A stretch of 64,000 nucleotides of DNA from NCBI GenBank assembly GCA_913020115.1, contig CAJWBQ010000021.1, positions 1-64,000 on the forward strand, in the 5' to 3' direction. Below the pieces are notes generated by a model, which ran no database searches, was not told the DNA's origin, and worked only from the letters and a program-made list of their open reading frames with translations. This document shows, in pieces, positions 8,940 through 22,536 of this stretch (position 1 is the first letter of the stretch; each line of letters begins with the position of its first letter). Position numbers and translations under genes: made by a program. The DNA is from an uncultured Cellvibrionales bacterium. Lineage in GTDB: Bacteria > Pseudomonadota > Gammaproteobacteria > Pseudomonadales > Cellvibrionaceae.

Positions 8940-10244
8940 CTAATATTGCCATTCCATGCCGGTGGAATATCGCTTGGGGAAGCCAAGCCAGTTTGGGGTT
9001 TTTACGCCGTCAATAACTCGCTCATTGGAGTCGGCGCTGAGTTCAAGGTAAGGGCAGGCGCTCTTATCTTGTTTCACATGGCAGTTCATCATGGCGAGAG
9101 CGAAGTGCTTGTTGTTGCTGTTTAGCTGCTGGCTGCTCCAGGAGCCCTCAAAATAGTGGCCAATGTTCATTTCATTGTCGCGCGCCACTTTGGGGGCTGG
9201 GTGTGCCGCGATGTTGTGTCGAGCATTGTTATAAGTCAGCAGGTAGGTATGTTCACCGCCGGTGGCTTTGAAGAGCCTTTTGATACTGGCGTAATCTGAT
9301 ACATCGTCGAATTCGCCGGACACATAAAGCACAGGCGTCTCAATAGATTTTAGGGCCTGAGGATCAAACAAATTGTGTTGGTTCCCCCAGGGGGCAAAGG
9401 CGATGGCCGCCGCCCAGCGTGGATCTACTTGGGCCTTGTCATACTGGCCGCCTGCGCAGCTGTTGAATAGTTTAGCAATGGCATTGGCTTGGGCTTGATC
9501 TTTGATGCCCATAAAATTGGTAATCGCGGCATCCGTGAATTGATAGCAGCCACCGATAGTGTTTACGGCCCCGTAGCCACCCATGGAATATCCCACGAGT
9601 CCTGCTTTTTCAGGGTCAATCACCGCGCTGAGAAAGTTAGTTTCATCCAAAAGATAGTTCAGCGTAAATTGTTGATCGCGAGATCGGTTGTACAAGGTGC
9701 TTGGGAAACCGGCGAACCCTGCCTTTACCATGTCGACGTCTTTATTGGTTGAGTCAGTATGGTCAATAGCGGCGACGATATAACCGTGTGAGGCGAGATG
9801 CTCGCCGAGATAAAACATCAAGCTGCGATAACCGGTGTAGCCGTGAGATAAAACGATGAGGGGTATTGGCTTTGCGCCCTTAAATACGGGGGCGTCGCGA
9901 TAGGCCGAACCCTGCAGCGAGAACGCTTGCCCAAGGCGCGTTTCGTTGTCGTAATGTGCCATTGGCCCGTTTTGGTTTTGCGACGTGGGGTACCATATTT
10001 CCAATACCAATGATCGATCGGAAATTTTCTGGGTATTTACGTCCAGCTGTTGGGGGTTGACGATGCTTAGAGTTTTTACGCCCACTTTGTATTGGCCGGG
10101 CTTGGCCAGAGTGGGAGTGAGCTCGGCGCCCATGTTCTGATAAAGTTGCTCGGGCGCGCCTTCAATTTGCGCATAGGCCGCAAGGGAAATGGCTAAGGTG
10201 CTTGTTAATAAAAGGCTAGTCACGCGGTGAATGAAATGGCTCAT
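8940..10244 (-). CDS. Secreted alpha/beta hydrolase, PAF-acetylhydrolase-like
   Basis: A 434-residue exported hydrolase. The first 25 residues form a signal peptide (MSHFIHRV, a hydrophobic run, then AAYAQ). An oxyanion-side motif LSHGYTGYR, the nucleophile elbow GYSMGGYG, a likely acid in SGEFDD and a late His in ARHNIAAH give a complete Ser-Asp-His set. The SHGYTGYR and GYIVAAIDHTD stretches resemble the platelet-activating-factor acetylhydrolase/dienelactone hydrolase group. ATG 10244 is used because the upstream part of the open frame lies inside the alpha-galactosidase gene. The gene follows that gene by 32 bp in one transcript. An esterase or lipase role on an acylated galactoside is inference. 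Confidence 0.8.
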   Translation of the reverse strand: MSHFIHRVTSLLLTSTLAISLAAYAQIEGAPEQLYQNMGAELTPTLAKPGQYKVGVKTLSIVNPQQLDVNTQKISDRSLVLEIWYPTSQNQNGPMAHYDNETRLGQAFSLQGSAYRDAPVFKGAKPIPLIVLSHGYTGYRSLMFYLGEHLASHGYIVAAIDHTDSTNKDVDMVKAGFAGFPSTLYNRSRDQQFTLNYLLDETNFLSAVIDPEKAGLVGYSMGGYGAVNTIGGCYQFTDAAITNFMGIKDQAQANAIAKLFNSCAGGQYDKAQVDPRWAAAIAFAPWGNQHNLFDPQALKSIETPVLYVSGEFDDVSDYASIKRLFKATGGEHTYLLTYNNARHNIAAHPAPKVARDNEMNIGHYFEGSWSSQQLNSNNKHFALAMMNCHVKQDKSACPYLELSADSNERVIDGVKTPNWLGFPKRYSTGMEWQY

Positions 10245-10276
10245 ATATATTGACTCATGGCTTAGGGTTTTTTGGG

Positions 10277-12430
10277 TTAAGAGTGTCGAGTTAGGGAGAA
10301 CAGCAGCAAAGTTTCCGGCAGGATTAAAGGCATCTGCATGCCATGCTCCATCAGTGCGGCTCCGGAAACGAGGCAAGCTTTAGCGCTGTCTAAAATAGAC
10401 TCTGTGCTACTGCTGGCCTTGCTAGGCCAGATGCAATCCAGCTGATAAATTGTATTTGGATCTAGGCCTTGAAACTGAAGCCGCTTAGGTAAGTGGCTGC
10501 TGTGGCATCGGGTCAGCGCGTAAGAGAACAGTGCGCAGGATTTATCAGGAGAAACGATGCCAGAGCTGATGGCATAGTCAGGAGATTCCAAGCGTTGCAG
10601 GTGGCCGCTGTGAATAAGGGATCTAAATTGCTTGTGTAAGGCGATAGCACTTTGCAGTTCTGTGCGCTCGTCATCGCTCAGCTCAAGTAAATTCACCTCC
10701 AGGCCCATGTGTCCAAATAGAGCAACACCGGAGCGGGCGGCCATGTTAATTTTGCGGCCGGTAATGTGGCAGTCGAAGGGTCCTACATGAGAGCCCATGA
10801 CTTCGGCTGGAAAAAACATAGAAAAGCCGTGCTGAATGTTTAGTCGGTCTAGCGCGTCATTACTGTCGGAGGTCCAAACTCGATCGGTATGCTGCAGAAT
10901 GCCAAAGTCGGCGCGGCCACCACCCGAGGCGCAGCTTTCAATTTCCACCTCTGGGTGTGCTCGTCTTAGTCGGGCCAGTAATTGATATAGAGCCAGTGTT
11001 TGTCGGTGGGCAGCAGCTTGCCCAGTGTGATCGGCCTGCTGATGCAGCTCACGATTCATGTCCCACTTCAGGTAGGCAATGCTGTGTGTGCTGAGCAGGG
11101 AATCGAGTCGCTCATACAAATAGTTTTGCACGTCTTCACGGGCAATGTTCAGCACTAATTGATTGCGGGCCAAAATTTGTGGCGCGGGCGAGGCACCCAG
11201 CACCCAGTCTGGATGGGCTCGATACAGGTCGCTGTCGGGGTTGACCATCTCCGGTTCCACCCACAGGCCAAAGGACATTCCCAGTGACTCAACTTTGTTG
11301 ATAAGAGGGTTTAAGCCTTCAGGGTATACGGACTCATCGACATACCAATCGCCCAGCCCAGCTTTGTCATTGCGACGGCCGCGGAACCAGCCATCATCCA
11401 AGACAAAACGTTCGGCGCCTATGCTTGCGGCCCGTTCGGCTAATTCAAACAGTTTCTCATTGTTGTGATCAAAATAGACTGCCTCCCAAGTGTTGTAGTG
11501 GATCGGGCGCGGCTTTTGCTTGGCCTGAGGTGTAATAATGTTTCCGCGTACATATTGGTGAAATTGTTGAGATAAGCGGCTTAAGCCGGAAGCTGAAAAC
11601 CCCGCGTAAAGATCGGGGCTTTGGTAGCTCTCTTCTGCGCCGAGAATTATTTCCCCGGGCATGAGCAGTTCGCCCATCTGCACATAGCCGCGGCCATCCG
11701 CCAAGATTTCTGATTGCAGGCGATGATTGCCGCTCCAGCCTAAATGGAAGGCATAGGCCTCTCCTTGGCGCTCGTTGGTACTGCTACCTTTTATTACTAG
11801 CCCTGGAAAACTGTCGTGTGAAGTTCGCCCGCATCGGTTCTCGCGGGTATAGCTGCCGGTGAAGCGATCGATGGTGCGCATTTGAAATTCATTGGCCCAG
11901 CGGCCTTCGAAGGACATGATTTGCTCTAAGTGGGAGGGCACCATCAAGGTAGGTGCTGCACACCAATTAAGTGTGAGCGGGGTGTCTCCTGTATTGCGGA
12001 TCTTGGTATTGGCCACCAAGATGCCGGATTCGGGATCTAGGAATAAGGAGTGTGTTAGAAGCAGCTCATTGACCTTGTCTCTCGACTCGATGAGCACATT
12101 TTGGGGAGTGTCTTGGCTGATGCTGCATATTGTTGGATAAGCCGTCCAAGCGCGGCCCTCTCTGTGAGCTTGCAGGCCGCTGTGACCTAGAAAACCACTG
12201 GAATCACTGGGCGTTAAGCCAATGGGGGTTTCATAGGCTGAGCAGCAGGGCGCCTCCTGTCTTGTGGCCAGTAGGGCCAGCATCTCAGGCGTGGTATTTT
12301 CAGACAGGGGTTTGCCCCAGTAAAGTAAGGCGGGAAAGTCGCCTCTGCAGTCTAAAATGAGCTGACAGCTGACGCTGCGTAAAGTCACAAAATTAGCGGT
12401 AGCTCTCGAAATGATGGGGGTAGCGCTCAT
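10277..12430 (-). CDS. GH36 alpha-galactosidase
   Basis: A 717-residue alpha-galactosidase of the large GH36 type, which removes terminal alpha-linked galactose. After an N-terminal beta-supersandwich domain, the catalytic barrel shows FVLDDGWF, GLWVEPEMV, the nucleophile Asp in LKWDMNR and the acid/base Asp in VWTSDSNDALDR, preceded by ESCASGGGRAD. No signal peptide is seen, so it acts in the cytoplasm on imported material. ATG 12430 has GAGG seven bases upstream. The further TTG start at 12442 is less likely. It is the first gene of the leftward unit, divergent from the symporter gene. Confidence 0.93.
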   Translation of the reverse strand: MSATPIISRATANFVTLRSVSCQLILDCRGDFPALLYWGKPLSENTTPEMLALLATRQEAPCCSAYETPIGLTPSDSSGFLGHSGLQAHREGRAWTAYPTICSISQDTPQNVLIESRDKVNELLLTHSLFLDPESGILVANTKIRNTGDTPLTLNWCAAPTLMVPSHLEQIMSFEGRWANEFQMRTIDRFTGSYTRENRCGRTSHDSFPGLVIKGSSTNERQGEAYAFHLGWSGNHRLQSEILADGRGYVQMGELLMPGEIILGAEESYQSPDLYAGFSASGLSRLSQQFHQYVRGNIITPQAKQKPRPIHYNTWEAVYFDHNNEKLFELAERAASIGAERFVLDDGWFRGRRNDKAGLGDWYVDESVYPEGLNPLINKVESLGMSFGLWVEPEMVNPDSDLYRAHPDWVLGASPAPQILARNQLVLNIAREDVQNYLYERLDSLLSTHSIAYLKWDMNRELHQQADHTGQAAAHRQTLALYQLLARLRRAHPEVEIESCASGGGRADFGILQHTDRVWTSDSNDALDRLNIQHGFSMFFPAEVMGSHVGPFDCHITGRKINMAARSGVALFGHMGLEVNLLELSDDERTELQSAIALHKQFRSLIHSGHLQRLESPDYAISSGIVSPDKSCALFSYALTRCHSSHLPKRLQFQGLDPNTIYQLDCIWPSKASSSTESILDSAKACLVSGAALMEHGMQMPLILPETLLLFSLTRHS

Positions 12431-12475
12431 GAATGGCCTCAAGTGAAAAAGATTGACGGAGCGTGCGCTTCATCT

Positions 12476-12504
12476 TACTATTTATCATAGTATTTATCAT
12501 ACTA
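12476..12504. promoter_or_regulatory. Two overlapping palindromes in the divergent promoter region
   Basis: TACTAT-TTATC-ATAGTA (12476-12492) and TAGTAT-TTATC-ATACTA (12488-12504) are two perfect 6-bp inverted repeats with the same 5-base spacer, overlapping by 5 bp. They lie between the alpha-galactosidase start and the symporter start, where a repressor or activator could control both directions. A related site precedes the TonB receptor gene. Confidence 0.55.
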
Positions 12505-12646
12505 AACTAAAGCAAGCAGTTTGCACCCCAGATGGGAGTGCAGACCTCGCACATATTGACTTAACTATAGAAGACTCACCGCAGGCTTAATCGGTGCACG
12601 TTTCGAAAAATAATAACGACACTCATAAATAGGTGGAGAGAGAAGT

Positions 12647-14113
12647 ATGCAGTTAGATATTGTGCAGATAGGCGTGTTTTTTGGCGTGAGCGCCATTATC
12701 GGTTTATTAACCTATCTTAAGTGCCGCACGGCAACACGTTCAGAGAATGATTCCAACAAGGAATATTTTTTGGCCGGTGGCGGTTTGTCATGGGTATTTG
12801 TCGCAGGCTCCATCACCCTAACGAACCTCAGTACCGACCAGTTGGTGGGTATGAATGGCAACCAAATGGCCTTGCTGGCCTGGTGGGAATTGGCCGCTGT
12901 GGTGGGATTGATCATCTTGGCGAAAATCTTCTTACCGGTGTATTACAACAATAATTGCACGACTACTACTGAGCTGCTGGAAAAGCGCTACGGCGACAAA
13001 AACATCCGGGCGGTGATCAGTGTGCTCTTCCTATTGGCCAATTTATTGATCTTTTTGCCTTCTGTGTTGTACAGCGGGTCGCTGTTCATGAAAACTATGT
13101 TCCAGCTGGACATCAATCTCATGTACCTCGCAGTGGCCTTTGCGATGGCCGGTGCATGCTATGCGGTGTTTGGTGGTCTGCGAGCGGTGGCGGTGTCAGA
13201 CACCTACTCAGGGATTATTTTGTTGAGTGTGAGCGTCTTGGTTGTCTATCTTTCACTGAGCGCAATTGATTTTGACTTGAGCGATGTGCCTGCTGAACGA
13301 CTGACACTGATTGGGGGTAATGACTCGCCTTTACCTTGGCACACTTTGCTGACCGGCATGATTTTCATTCAAACTTTTTATTGGAGTACCAACCAAACTA
13401 TTACCCAGCGAGCGATGGCAGCACCTACCCTAGGCGAAGCGCAAAAAGGCGTATTTGCGGCGGCGGGTATCCGCTTGCTAATTGTCCCTTGCATCATTGT
13501 AATACCTGGTATTGTAGCGTTTAAACTGTATGGCGACATTGGTGATGAGGCTTATGGCCAGCTAGTGGGCGACCTATTGCCGGGCTGGTTGTCGGGTTTG
13601 TTTGCGGCGGCAATTGCGGCTGCTGTACTGACCACTTACAACAGTTTATTGAATTCTTCTGCCGCTCTTTATACCTGCGACATTCACGAAAACTACATCA
13701 ACGAAAACCCCAATGTAAAGACTCTGAGTGGCGTTGTGACTCTGTTGTTTGTGGCTGTTTCACTTGCGCTGGTACCGGTTTATCAAGGCGCCGACAGCAT
13801 CATTAATTTGGTGCAAGAATTGTGGGGTTTGGTGAGCATGCCTATTCTTTCGGTATTTATAGTGGGTTTGTTATTTGACAATGTGAAAGCCAACGCGGCA
13901 ATTATCGCGGTGATTTTTGGCACTCTCCTGTATGCCTTCTTTACCTTCGTCTGGATGCCCATACATTATATCCACATGATGCTGATAACTTTGATAATAT
14001 GCGTTGGCTTAGCCCTGTTCATTAACCGCTTCGTATTTGGCCAGCGGGCCCAGTGGGCGGCGGCAAACAAAACGGCATCTAACGGTGCTTTCAGCCAAGA
14101 ATCTGTAGGATAA
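12647..14113 (+). CDS. Sodium:solute symporter (SSS family, YidK/vSGLT-like)
   Basis: An inner-membrane sodium-coupled transporter of 488 residues with many hydrophobic helices. The motif SITLTNLSTDQLVGMNG and the following WWELAAVVGLIILA closely resemble the YidK/vSGLT branch, which carries sugars and glycosides. It is the first gene of the rightward unit: the glycerol-3-phosphate dehydrogenase gene starts 11 bp later, then glycerol kinase and beta-galactosidase. The neighbours suggest a galactoside, possibly a galactosylglycerol, as substrate. Free galactose is the plain alternative. Confidence 0.9.
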   Translation: MQLDIVQIGVFFGVSAIIGLLTYLKCRTATRSENDSNKEYFLAGGGLSWVFVAGSITLTNLSTDQLVGMNGNQMALLAWWELAAVVGLIILAKIFLPVYYNNNCTTTTELLEKRYGDKNIRAVISVLFLLANLLIFLPSVLYSGSLFMKTMFQLDINLMYLAVAFAMAGACYAVFGGLRAVAVSDTYSGIILLSVSVLVVYLSLSAIDFDLSDVPAERLTLIGGNDSPLPWHTLLTGMIFIQTFYWSTNQTITQRAMAAPTLGEAQKGVFAAAGIRLLIVPCIIVIPGIVAFKLYGDIGDEAYGQLVGDLLPGWLSGLFAAAIAAAVLTTYNSLLNSSAALYTCDIHENYINENPNVKTLSGVVTLLFVAVSLALVPVYQGADSIINLVQELWGLVSMPILSVFIVGLLFDNVKANAAIIAVIFGTLLYAFFTFVWMPIHYIHMMLITLIICVGLALFINRFVFGQRAQWAAANKTASNGAFSQESVG

Positions 14114-14124
14114 GAGCCCCGGGA

Positions 14125-15798
14125 ATGACCTTACGTAGCAGCAATATTGAAAAGCTTTCAGAAACCGTTTACGACGTATTAATAGTGGGTGGTGGTATTA
14201 ACGGCGCAGTGTCGGCGGCTTCGCTCGCCGCTCGCGGTGTCAAAGTGGCCTTGATTGACCGGGGTGACTTTGCGGGTTTTACCAGTTCCAATTCGTCTAA
14301 CCTAGCGTGGGGTGGTATTAAATACCTAGAGAGTCACGAATATTTGCTGGTGAATGAGCTGTGTAAAAGCCGTAATCACTTGATGAAAAGCTACCCCTCT
14401 ACAGTAAAGGAAATTCGTTTCCTTACCAGCATTCAGAAGGGTTTTCGCTTTCCGCCATTTATGGTCTATCTCGGCACAATTCTTTACTGGATGTTGGGGC
14501 GATTCTTCACCCAGGCTCCTGTTTATATGAGCCCGAGTAAAATCAGCAAGAAGGAAGGTATTGTTAACGCCTCAAATCTCAGCGGCGGTTTCGAATATTC
14601 AGATTGCTACTTATATGATAACGACGCGCGCTTTGTCTTTAATTTCATTCGCAGTAGTTTGAACTACGGCTGTATTGCGGCGAACTATGTTGAGTCTCTG
14701 GGTTCTACCCGCAGCGATGGTGTATGGACTACCCGCGCACGGGACGGCATCAGTGGCGAAGAGTTTTCTATTCGATCAAAAGTATTTATTAATGCCGCAG
14801 GTCCTTTCGTCGATCAACACAATGACATTACCGGCGAATCGACGGACCACCATCATCTGTTTTCAAAAGGTATCCACCTCATTGTGGACCAGGTTACCGA
14901 CAGCCAGCGTGTGCTGACATTTTTTGCTAGTGATGGACGCTTGTTCTTTGTGATTCCAATGGGACCGAAAACCTGCATCGGCACCACTGATACTCAAGTT
15001 GAGTCTCCCCATGTTTCAGTAACAGAGGAAGACCGGGCATTTGTATTAGCCAATGCTAACTTACTGTTGAAACTCGACAAGCCGCTTACTGAAAAAGATA
15101 TTATTGCCGAGCGCTGTGGCGTAAGACCCCTGGCCATCAAGGGAAAGGGGGGTGTGGCCGACTGGGTTCAGCTATCGCGTAAACACGCCATTGACATTGA
15201 TGAAGGCAAAAAGCATTTGAGCATTTTTGGCGGCAAGTTGACCGACTGCATAAACGTCGGTGATGAAGTGGCCGGTATTGTTAAAAGCATGGGAGTGGAT
15301 ATTCCCTTTGATGACGTTCGCTGGTATGGCGAAGCGCCGGACATCGTCCGGGACGAGTTTTATCACCAGGCAGAGTTGATGGGCTTGGACGAAATGACTT
15401 CAAGTACTTCCTCTGAGCCTCTGTCTCAGCGTTTATGGCGCCGCTATGGCCGCAATGCCATTGACATGCTGGAACGGATCCGTGAAGACTCAAAACAGGG
15501 CGAATTACTCATTGAGAATGCGGAGTATATTCGTGCCGAAATCGAGTTGGCTGCGCGTCGCGAAATGATTACTAAGTTAGACGATTTTCTTCGTCGTCGC
15601 TCGAAAATATCTCTAGTGGTCACAAGAGAAAATTTGTTGGCTTCTCCTGGTTTAAGAGAAGCGTGTGAAATTCTCTTTGGTGATGAGGCCGAGGCGAAAC
15701 TTCAGGAGTATATTGATTACACCGTGGAAGTAGCCTCTGAAGATGCAAGTGCAATTAACAATGAAAATCTCGGCTCACAAGAAACGCAATTGGTGTAA
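14125..15798 (+). CDS. glpD: FAD-dependent glycerol-3-phosphate dehydrogenase (GlpD/GlpA family)
   Basis: A 557-residue flavoenzyme that oxidises sn-glycerol 3-phosphate to dihydroxyacetone phosphate and passes electrons to the respiratory chain. The N-terminal dinucleotide motif DVLIVGGGINGAVSA is followed by the family motif SSNLAWGGIKYLES. A C-terminal DAO_C-like helical domain begins at about residue 400. It deviates from classic GlpD, where the second motif usually reads SSKLIHGGLRYLE, so it may be a divergent branch. The gene lies 11 bp after the symporter gene and 6 bp before glycerol kinase, consistent with tight co-expression. Confidence 0.85.
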   Translation: MTLRSSNIEKLSETVYDVLIVGGGINGAVSAASLAARGVKVALIDRGDFAGFTSSNSSNLAWGGIKYLESHEYLLVNELCKSRNHLMKSYPSTVKEIRFLTSIQKGFRFPPFMVYLGTILYWMLGRFFTQAPVYMSPSKISKKEGIVNASNLSGGFEYSDCYLYDNDARFVFNFIRSSLNYGCIAANYVESLGSTRSDGVWTTRARDGISGEEFSIRSKVFINAAGPFVDQHNDITGESTDHHHLFSKGIHLIVDQVTDSQRVLTFFASDGRLFFVIPMGPKTCIGTTDTQVESPHVSVTEEDRAFVLANANLLLKLDKPLTEKDIIAERCGVRPLAIKGKGGVADWVQLSRKHAIDIDEGKKHLSIFGGKLTDCINVGDEVAGIVKSMGVDIPFDDVRWYGEAPDIVRDEFYHQAELMGLDEMTSSTSSEPLSQRLWRRYGRNAIDMLERIREDSKQGELLIENAEYIRAEIELAARREMITKLDDFLRRRSKISLVVTRENLLASPGLREACEILFGDEAEAKLQEYIDYTVEVASEDASAINNENLGSQETQLV

Positions 15799-15804
15799 AT
15801 CAGA

Positions 15805-20384
<4,580 letters not shown>

Positions 20385-20592
20385 GCTGGGCCATATGACC
20401 CTTTAGGATAGCGACGCCAATTCTGTCGCGGTCTTCCACTGGAGCCCGCTTTTTCGCGTCAAATAACAAATTTAAGTATACTCACTGAACGTATTAGGGT
20501 TATTGTGGCTTTGCTGACTGTTCTGGTTGAATTTTAATCAGTGTTGTGGGTTGGGCCTTAATCTAATTGATACCTTTGAGTTGTATTTTTAT

Positions 20593-21393
20593 ATGGCAAA
20601 GCTTTATTTAATTGTTCTTGTCTCCATGGGCTTTGCCGCGAGTGTATTTGCGGCTGAGAGCGATGTTGAGGAGCCTATATTAAATCTGCGTTTTGCGTAT
20701 GGGGAGATTGATAGCAATGGTGAACCGCCATATTACTATTTGACCAAAGAGAATGAGTTCGTTGGCGTGGCGCTCGAACTATTAACACAAGCACTCAAAC
20801 CACTACGTGTAGAATTCACGCCGGTATTTGCCCCTCGAAAGCAACTTAAAGATTTATTTAAAGTCGATGAAGTTGATGTGGATGTCATGAACGAACAATG
20901 GGTGCCTAGACATCTGCCAGTGGCATTCTCGAATTCGGTTTATGTCGATTCACATTATATTTTTACTAATATTGACCGAGTTAATGACTTTCCAACTTTT
21001 GAAACATTGAAAGGCAAACGACAGTGCGCTCATTCAGGTTACGTGTATTCCAAAGTGCAATTGTTGACTGATACGAAACAAATGCTGCGCATTGATGCCA
21101 ATACAGATGAGCAAATGCTAAAAATGTTGGTAGCTCGCCGCTGTGATATTTTGGTGGGCCCGCTGAGAGTGACCACCCGCACCATAGATTCTATCGGGCT
21201 CAATGATCACATCGCAAAAACAAACCTAGTCGACCATCACTGGGATGTTCAGTTTATGCTCAATGGAAAGTACTCCGATTTAATCCCAAGGATAAATCGC
21301 TTTTTGGCGCGCAGCGATTACCCAGAAATTCGGGATCGAATTATAAAAAGATATGCAGATTTGGCGCCCGGTGAAAAGCCCGTCACTCAGTAA
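20593..21393 (+). CDS. Periplasmic solute-binding protein, family 3-like
   Basis: A 266-residue exported protein with a signal peptide (MAKLYLIVLVSMGFAASVFA, then AES) and a bilobed binding-protein fold. LRFAYGEI, PPYYYLTKENEFVGVALELL and the hinge-like RCDILVGPLRVTTRTI resemble SBP_bac_3 proteins. ATG 20593 was chosen over the open frame from TTG 20527 because it begins the signal peptide. No permease or ATPase gene is next to it, so it may be an orphan binding protein or a sensor for another system. It is separated from lacZ by about 200 bp without an obvious terminator. Confidence 0.75.
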   Translation: MAKLYLIVLVSMGFAASVFAAESDVEEPILNLRFAYGEIDSNGEPPYYYLTKENEFVGVALELLTQALKPLRVEFTPVFAPRKQLKDLFKVDEVDVDVMNEQWVPRHLPVAFSNSVYVDSHYIFTNIDRVNDFPTFETLKGKRQCAHSGYVYSKVQLLTDTKQMLRIDANTDEQMLKMLVARRCDILVGPLRVTTRTIDSIGLNDHIAKTNLVDHHWDVQFMLNGKYSDLIPRINRFLARSDYPEIRDRIIKRYADLAPGEKPVTQ

Positions 21394-21412
21394 GCCTGAA
21401 AAATAGTGAAGT

Positions 21413-22048
21413 TTAGTTCTCTGTTTCATTATATTCAGCTGACACCATCAATAAGTCCTGCTCAATCCAAATAATTGTTTTCACCCCTCGAGCAACAATA
21501 ACAAGTGGCGTTTCGCCTTTATTGATGTCGGGCAATGACCCATAAATTTCTGGGTCGTATCCCACTTCATAGAGTGTTTGGAATTGACCTCGCTTGTCTT
21601 TGTAGCGAAGTTGCGCTGCACTTACGCCTGATATTGAGCAATATCGAGCCCCTAACAAACTGTTCCCTCTGCGCTCGTAGAGCTGAGATTTAACCGGCGA
21701 GAAATCCAATTCCGTAAAGTAGCGTCTAATAGTTGTCAGCGTCGGGGATGTCACTTCCAGAGGTTTCAGTTTGATGTGGTTTTTGGCCACCTCCATGGCA
21801 ATAGAGCGAGGAATTTCACTGGCATTGTTCAGCGAATAAAATGCGGGCCAAGCCAGGCTCACTGCAATAATCAGCACTGCGGCCAGTGAAGTAAATTGCA
21901 GCATGCGAATATTCCAGCCGCCAGTGTGCGGCCTTTCCTCGGAGCTGAAGTTTTCCTCTTGCATTGTCATCAGGTGCTGCATTTGATCATCGTTTAATTG
22001 GTACTGACTTAGGTGGTTTTCGACACCTTCACGAAGCGCTTTAGTCAT
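21413..22048 (-). CDS. Putative anti-sigma factor with one membrane helix
   Basis: A 211-residue protein with a cytoplasmic N-terminus (about residues 1-45), one hydrophobic helix (about 47-67, MLQFTSLAAVLIIAVSLAW) and an extracytoplasmic domain that could sense a signal. The start ATG overlaps the stop of the ECF sigma gene (ATGA), with AGGAGC upstream. This coupling, the topology and the gene order are the basis for the anti-sigma call. I see no ZAS-type HxxxCxxC zinc motif, so the family is uncertain. It is the last gene of the bufferin-type operon. Confidence 0.65.
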   Translation of the reverse strand: MTKALREGVENHLSQYQLNDDQMQHLMTMQEENFSSEERPHTGGWNIRMLQFTSLAAVLIIAVSLAWPAFYSLNNASEIPRSIAMEVAKNHIKLKPLEVTSPTLTTIRRYFTELDFSPVKSQLYERRGNSLLGARYCSISGVSAAQLRYKDKRGQFQTLYEVGYDPEIYGSLPDINKGETPLVIVARGVKTIIWIEQDLLMVSAEYNETEN

Positions 22049-22536
22049 GCACTTGCTCCTAGTGTTTGAGTTTTTTGCAGCTTTTTTCGCAAGCGATGAA
22101 TGCGCGCCAATAAGGTGCCGCGGGGGCACTGCAGTTCAAGTGCAATTTCATCAATGGTGTGGCCAAGCAGGCCCCACAGATAAAGTAACTCACGCTCATT
22201 GAAATTAAGGTGCTGCCAAATTTTCTCAAGAAGGTCTTGTTCAATAACAAGGTTTTCTAATGAGTGGCTTGAAATGTCGGGAACCTTAGTATGAATTTGT
22301 TCGTCGAATTCATCACTGTTATACACGCGTTGTTGACGATGCAGATCAATGAAACTATTGCGAATAATTTGGCGCATGTAGGCTTGTGGGTTTTCGATTT
22401 GCTGATTTTTCTTCCTCTGCGCCTGCAAGTACCTTTCTAGGGCCGATTGCAGCAAGTCATAGGCATCAGCTTCCGCGCCACAGAGAGATATGGCGTACTG
22501 GTATAAGCGGTCGAGAGCAGGGCGATCAAATACCAT
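22045..22536 (-). CDS. ECF (sigma-70 family) RNA polymerase sigma factor
   Basis: A 163-residue sigma factor of the short extracytoplasmic-function class. Region 2 spans about residues 8-80 (ADAYDLLQSALERYL, NPQAYMRQIIRNSFIDLHR). Region 4 with its helix-turn-helix is at about 105-155 (FNERELLYLWGLLGHTIDEIALELQCPRGTLLARIHRLRKKL). The start overlaps the upstream DUF2063 gene by 11 bp and the end overlaps the anti-sigma start. It therefore sits inside the bufferin-type operon and probably controls it, by analogy with other ECF-controlled copies. Confidence 0.88.
   Translation of the reverse strand: MVFDRPALDRLYQYAISLCGAEADAYDLLQSALERYLQAQRKKNQQIENPQAYMRQIIRNSFIDLHRQQRVYNSDEFDEQIHTKVPDISSHSLENLVIEQDLLEKIWQHLNFNERELLYLWGLLGHTIDEIALELQCPRGTLLARIHRLRKKLQKTQTLGASA

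Noticed and set aside
8705..8986. 94-residue N-terminal extension of the TonB receptor
   Set aside because: It would hide the signal peptide, has no receptor-like sequence and crosses the terminator hairpin of the upstream gene.
10245..10376. 44-residue extension of the alpha/beta hydrolase
   Set aside because: It lies inside the alpha-galactosidase gene and precedes a clean signal peptide.
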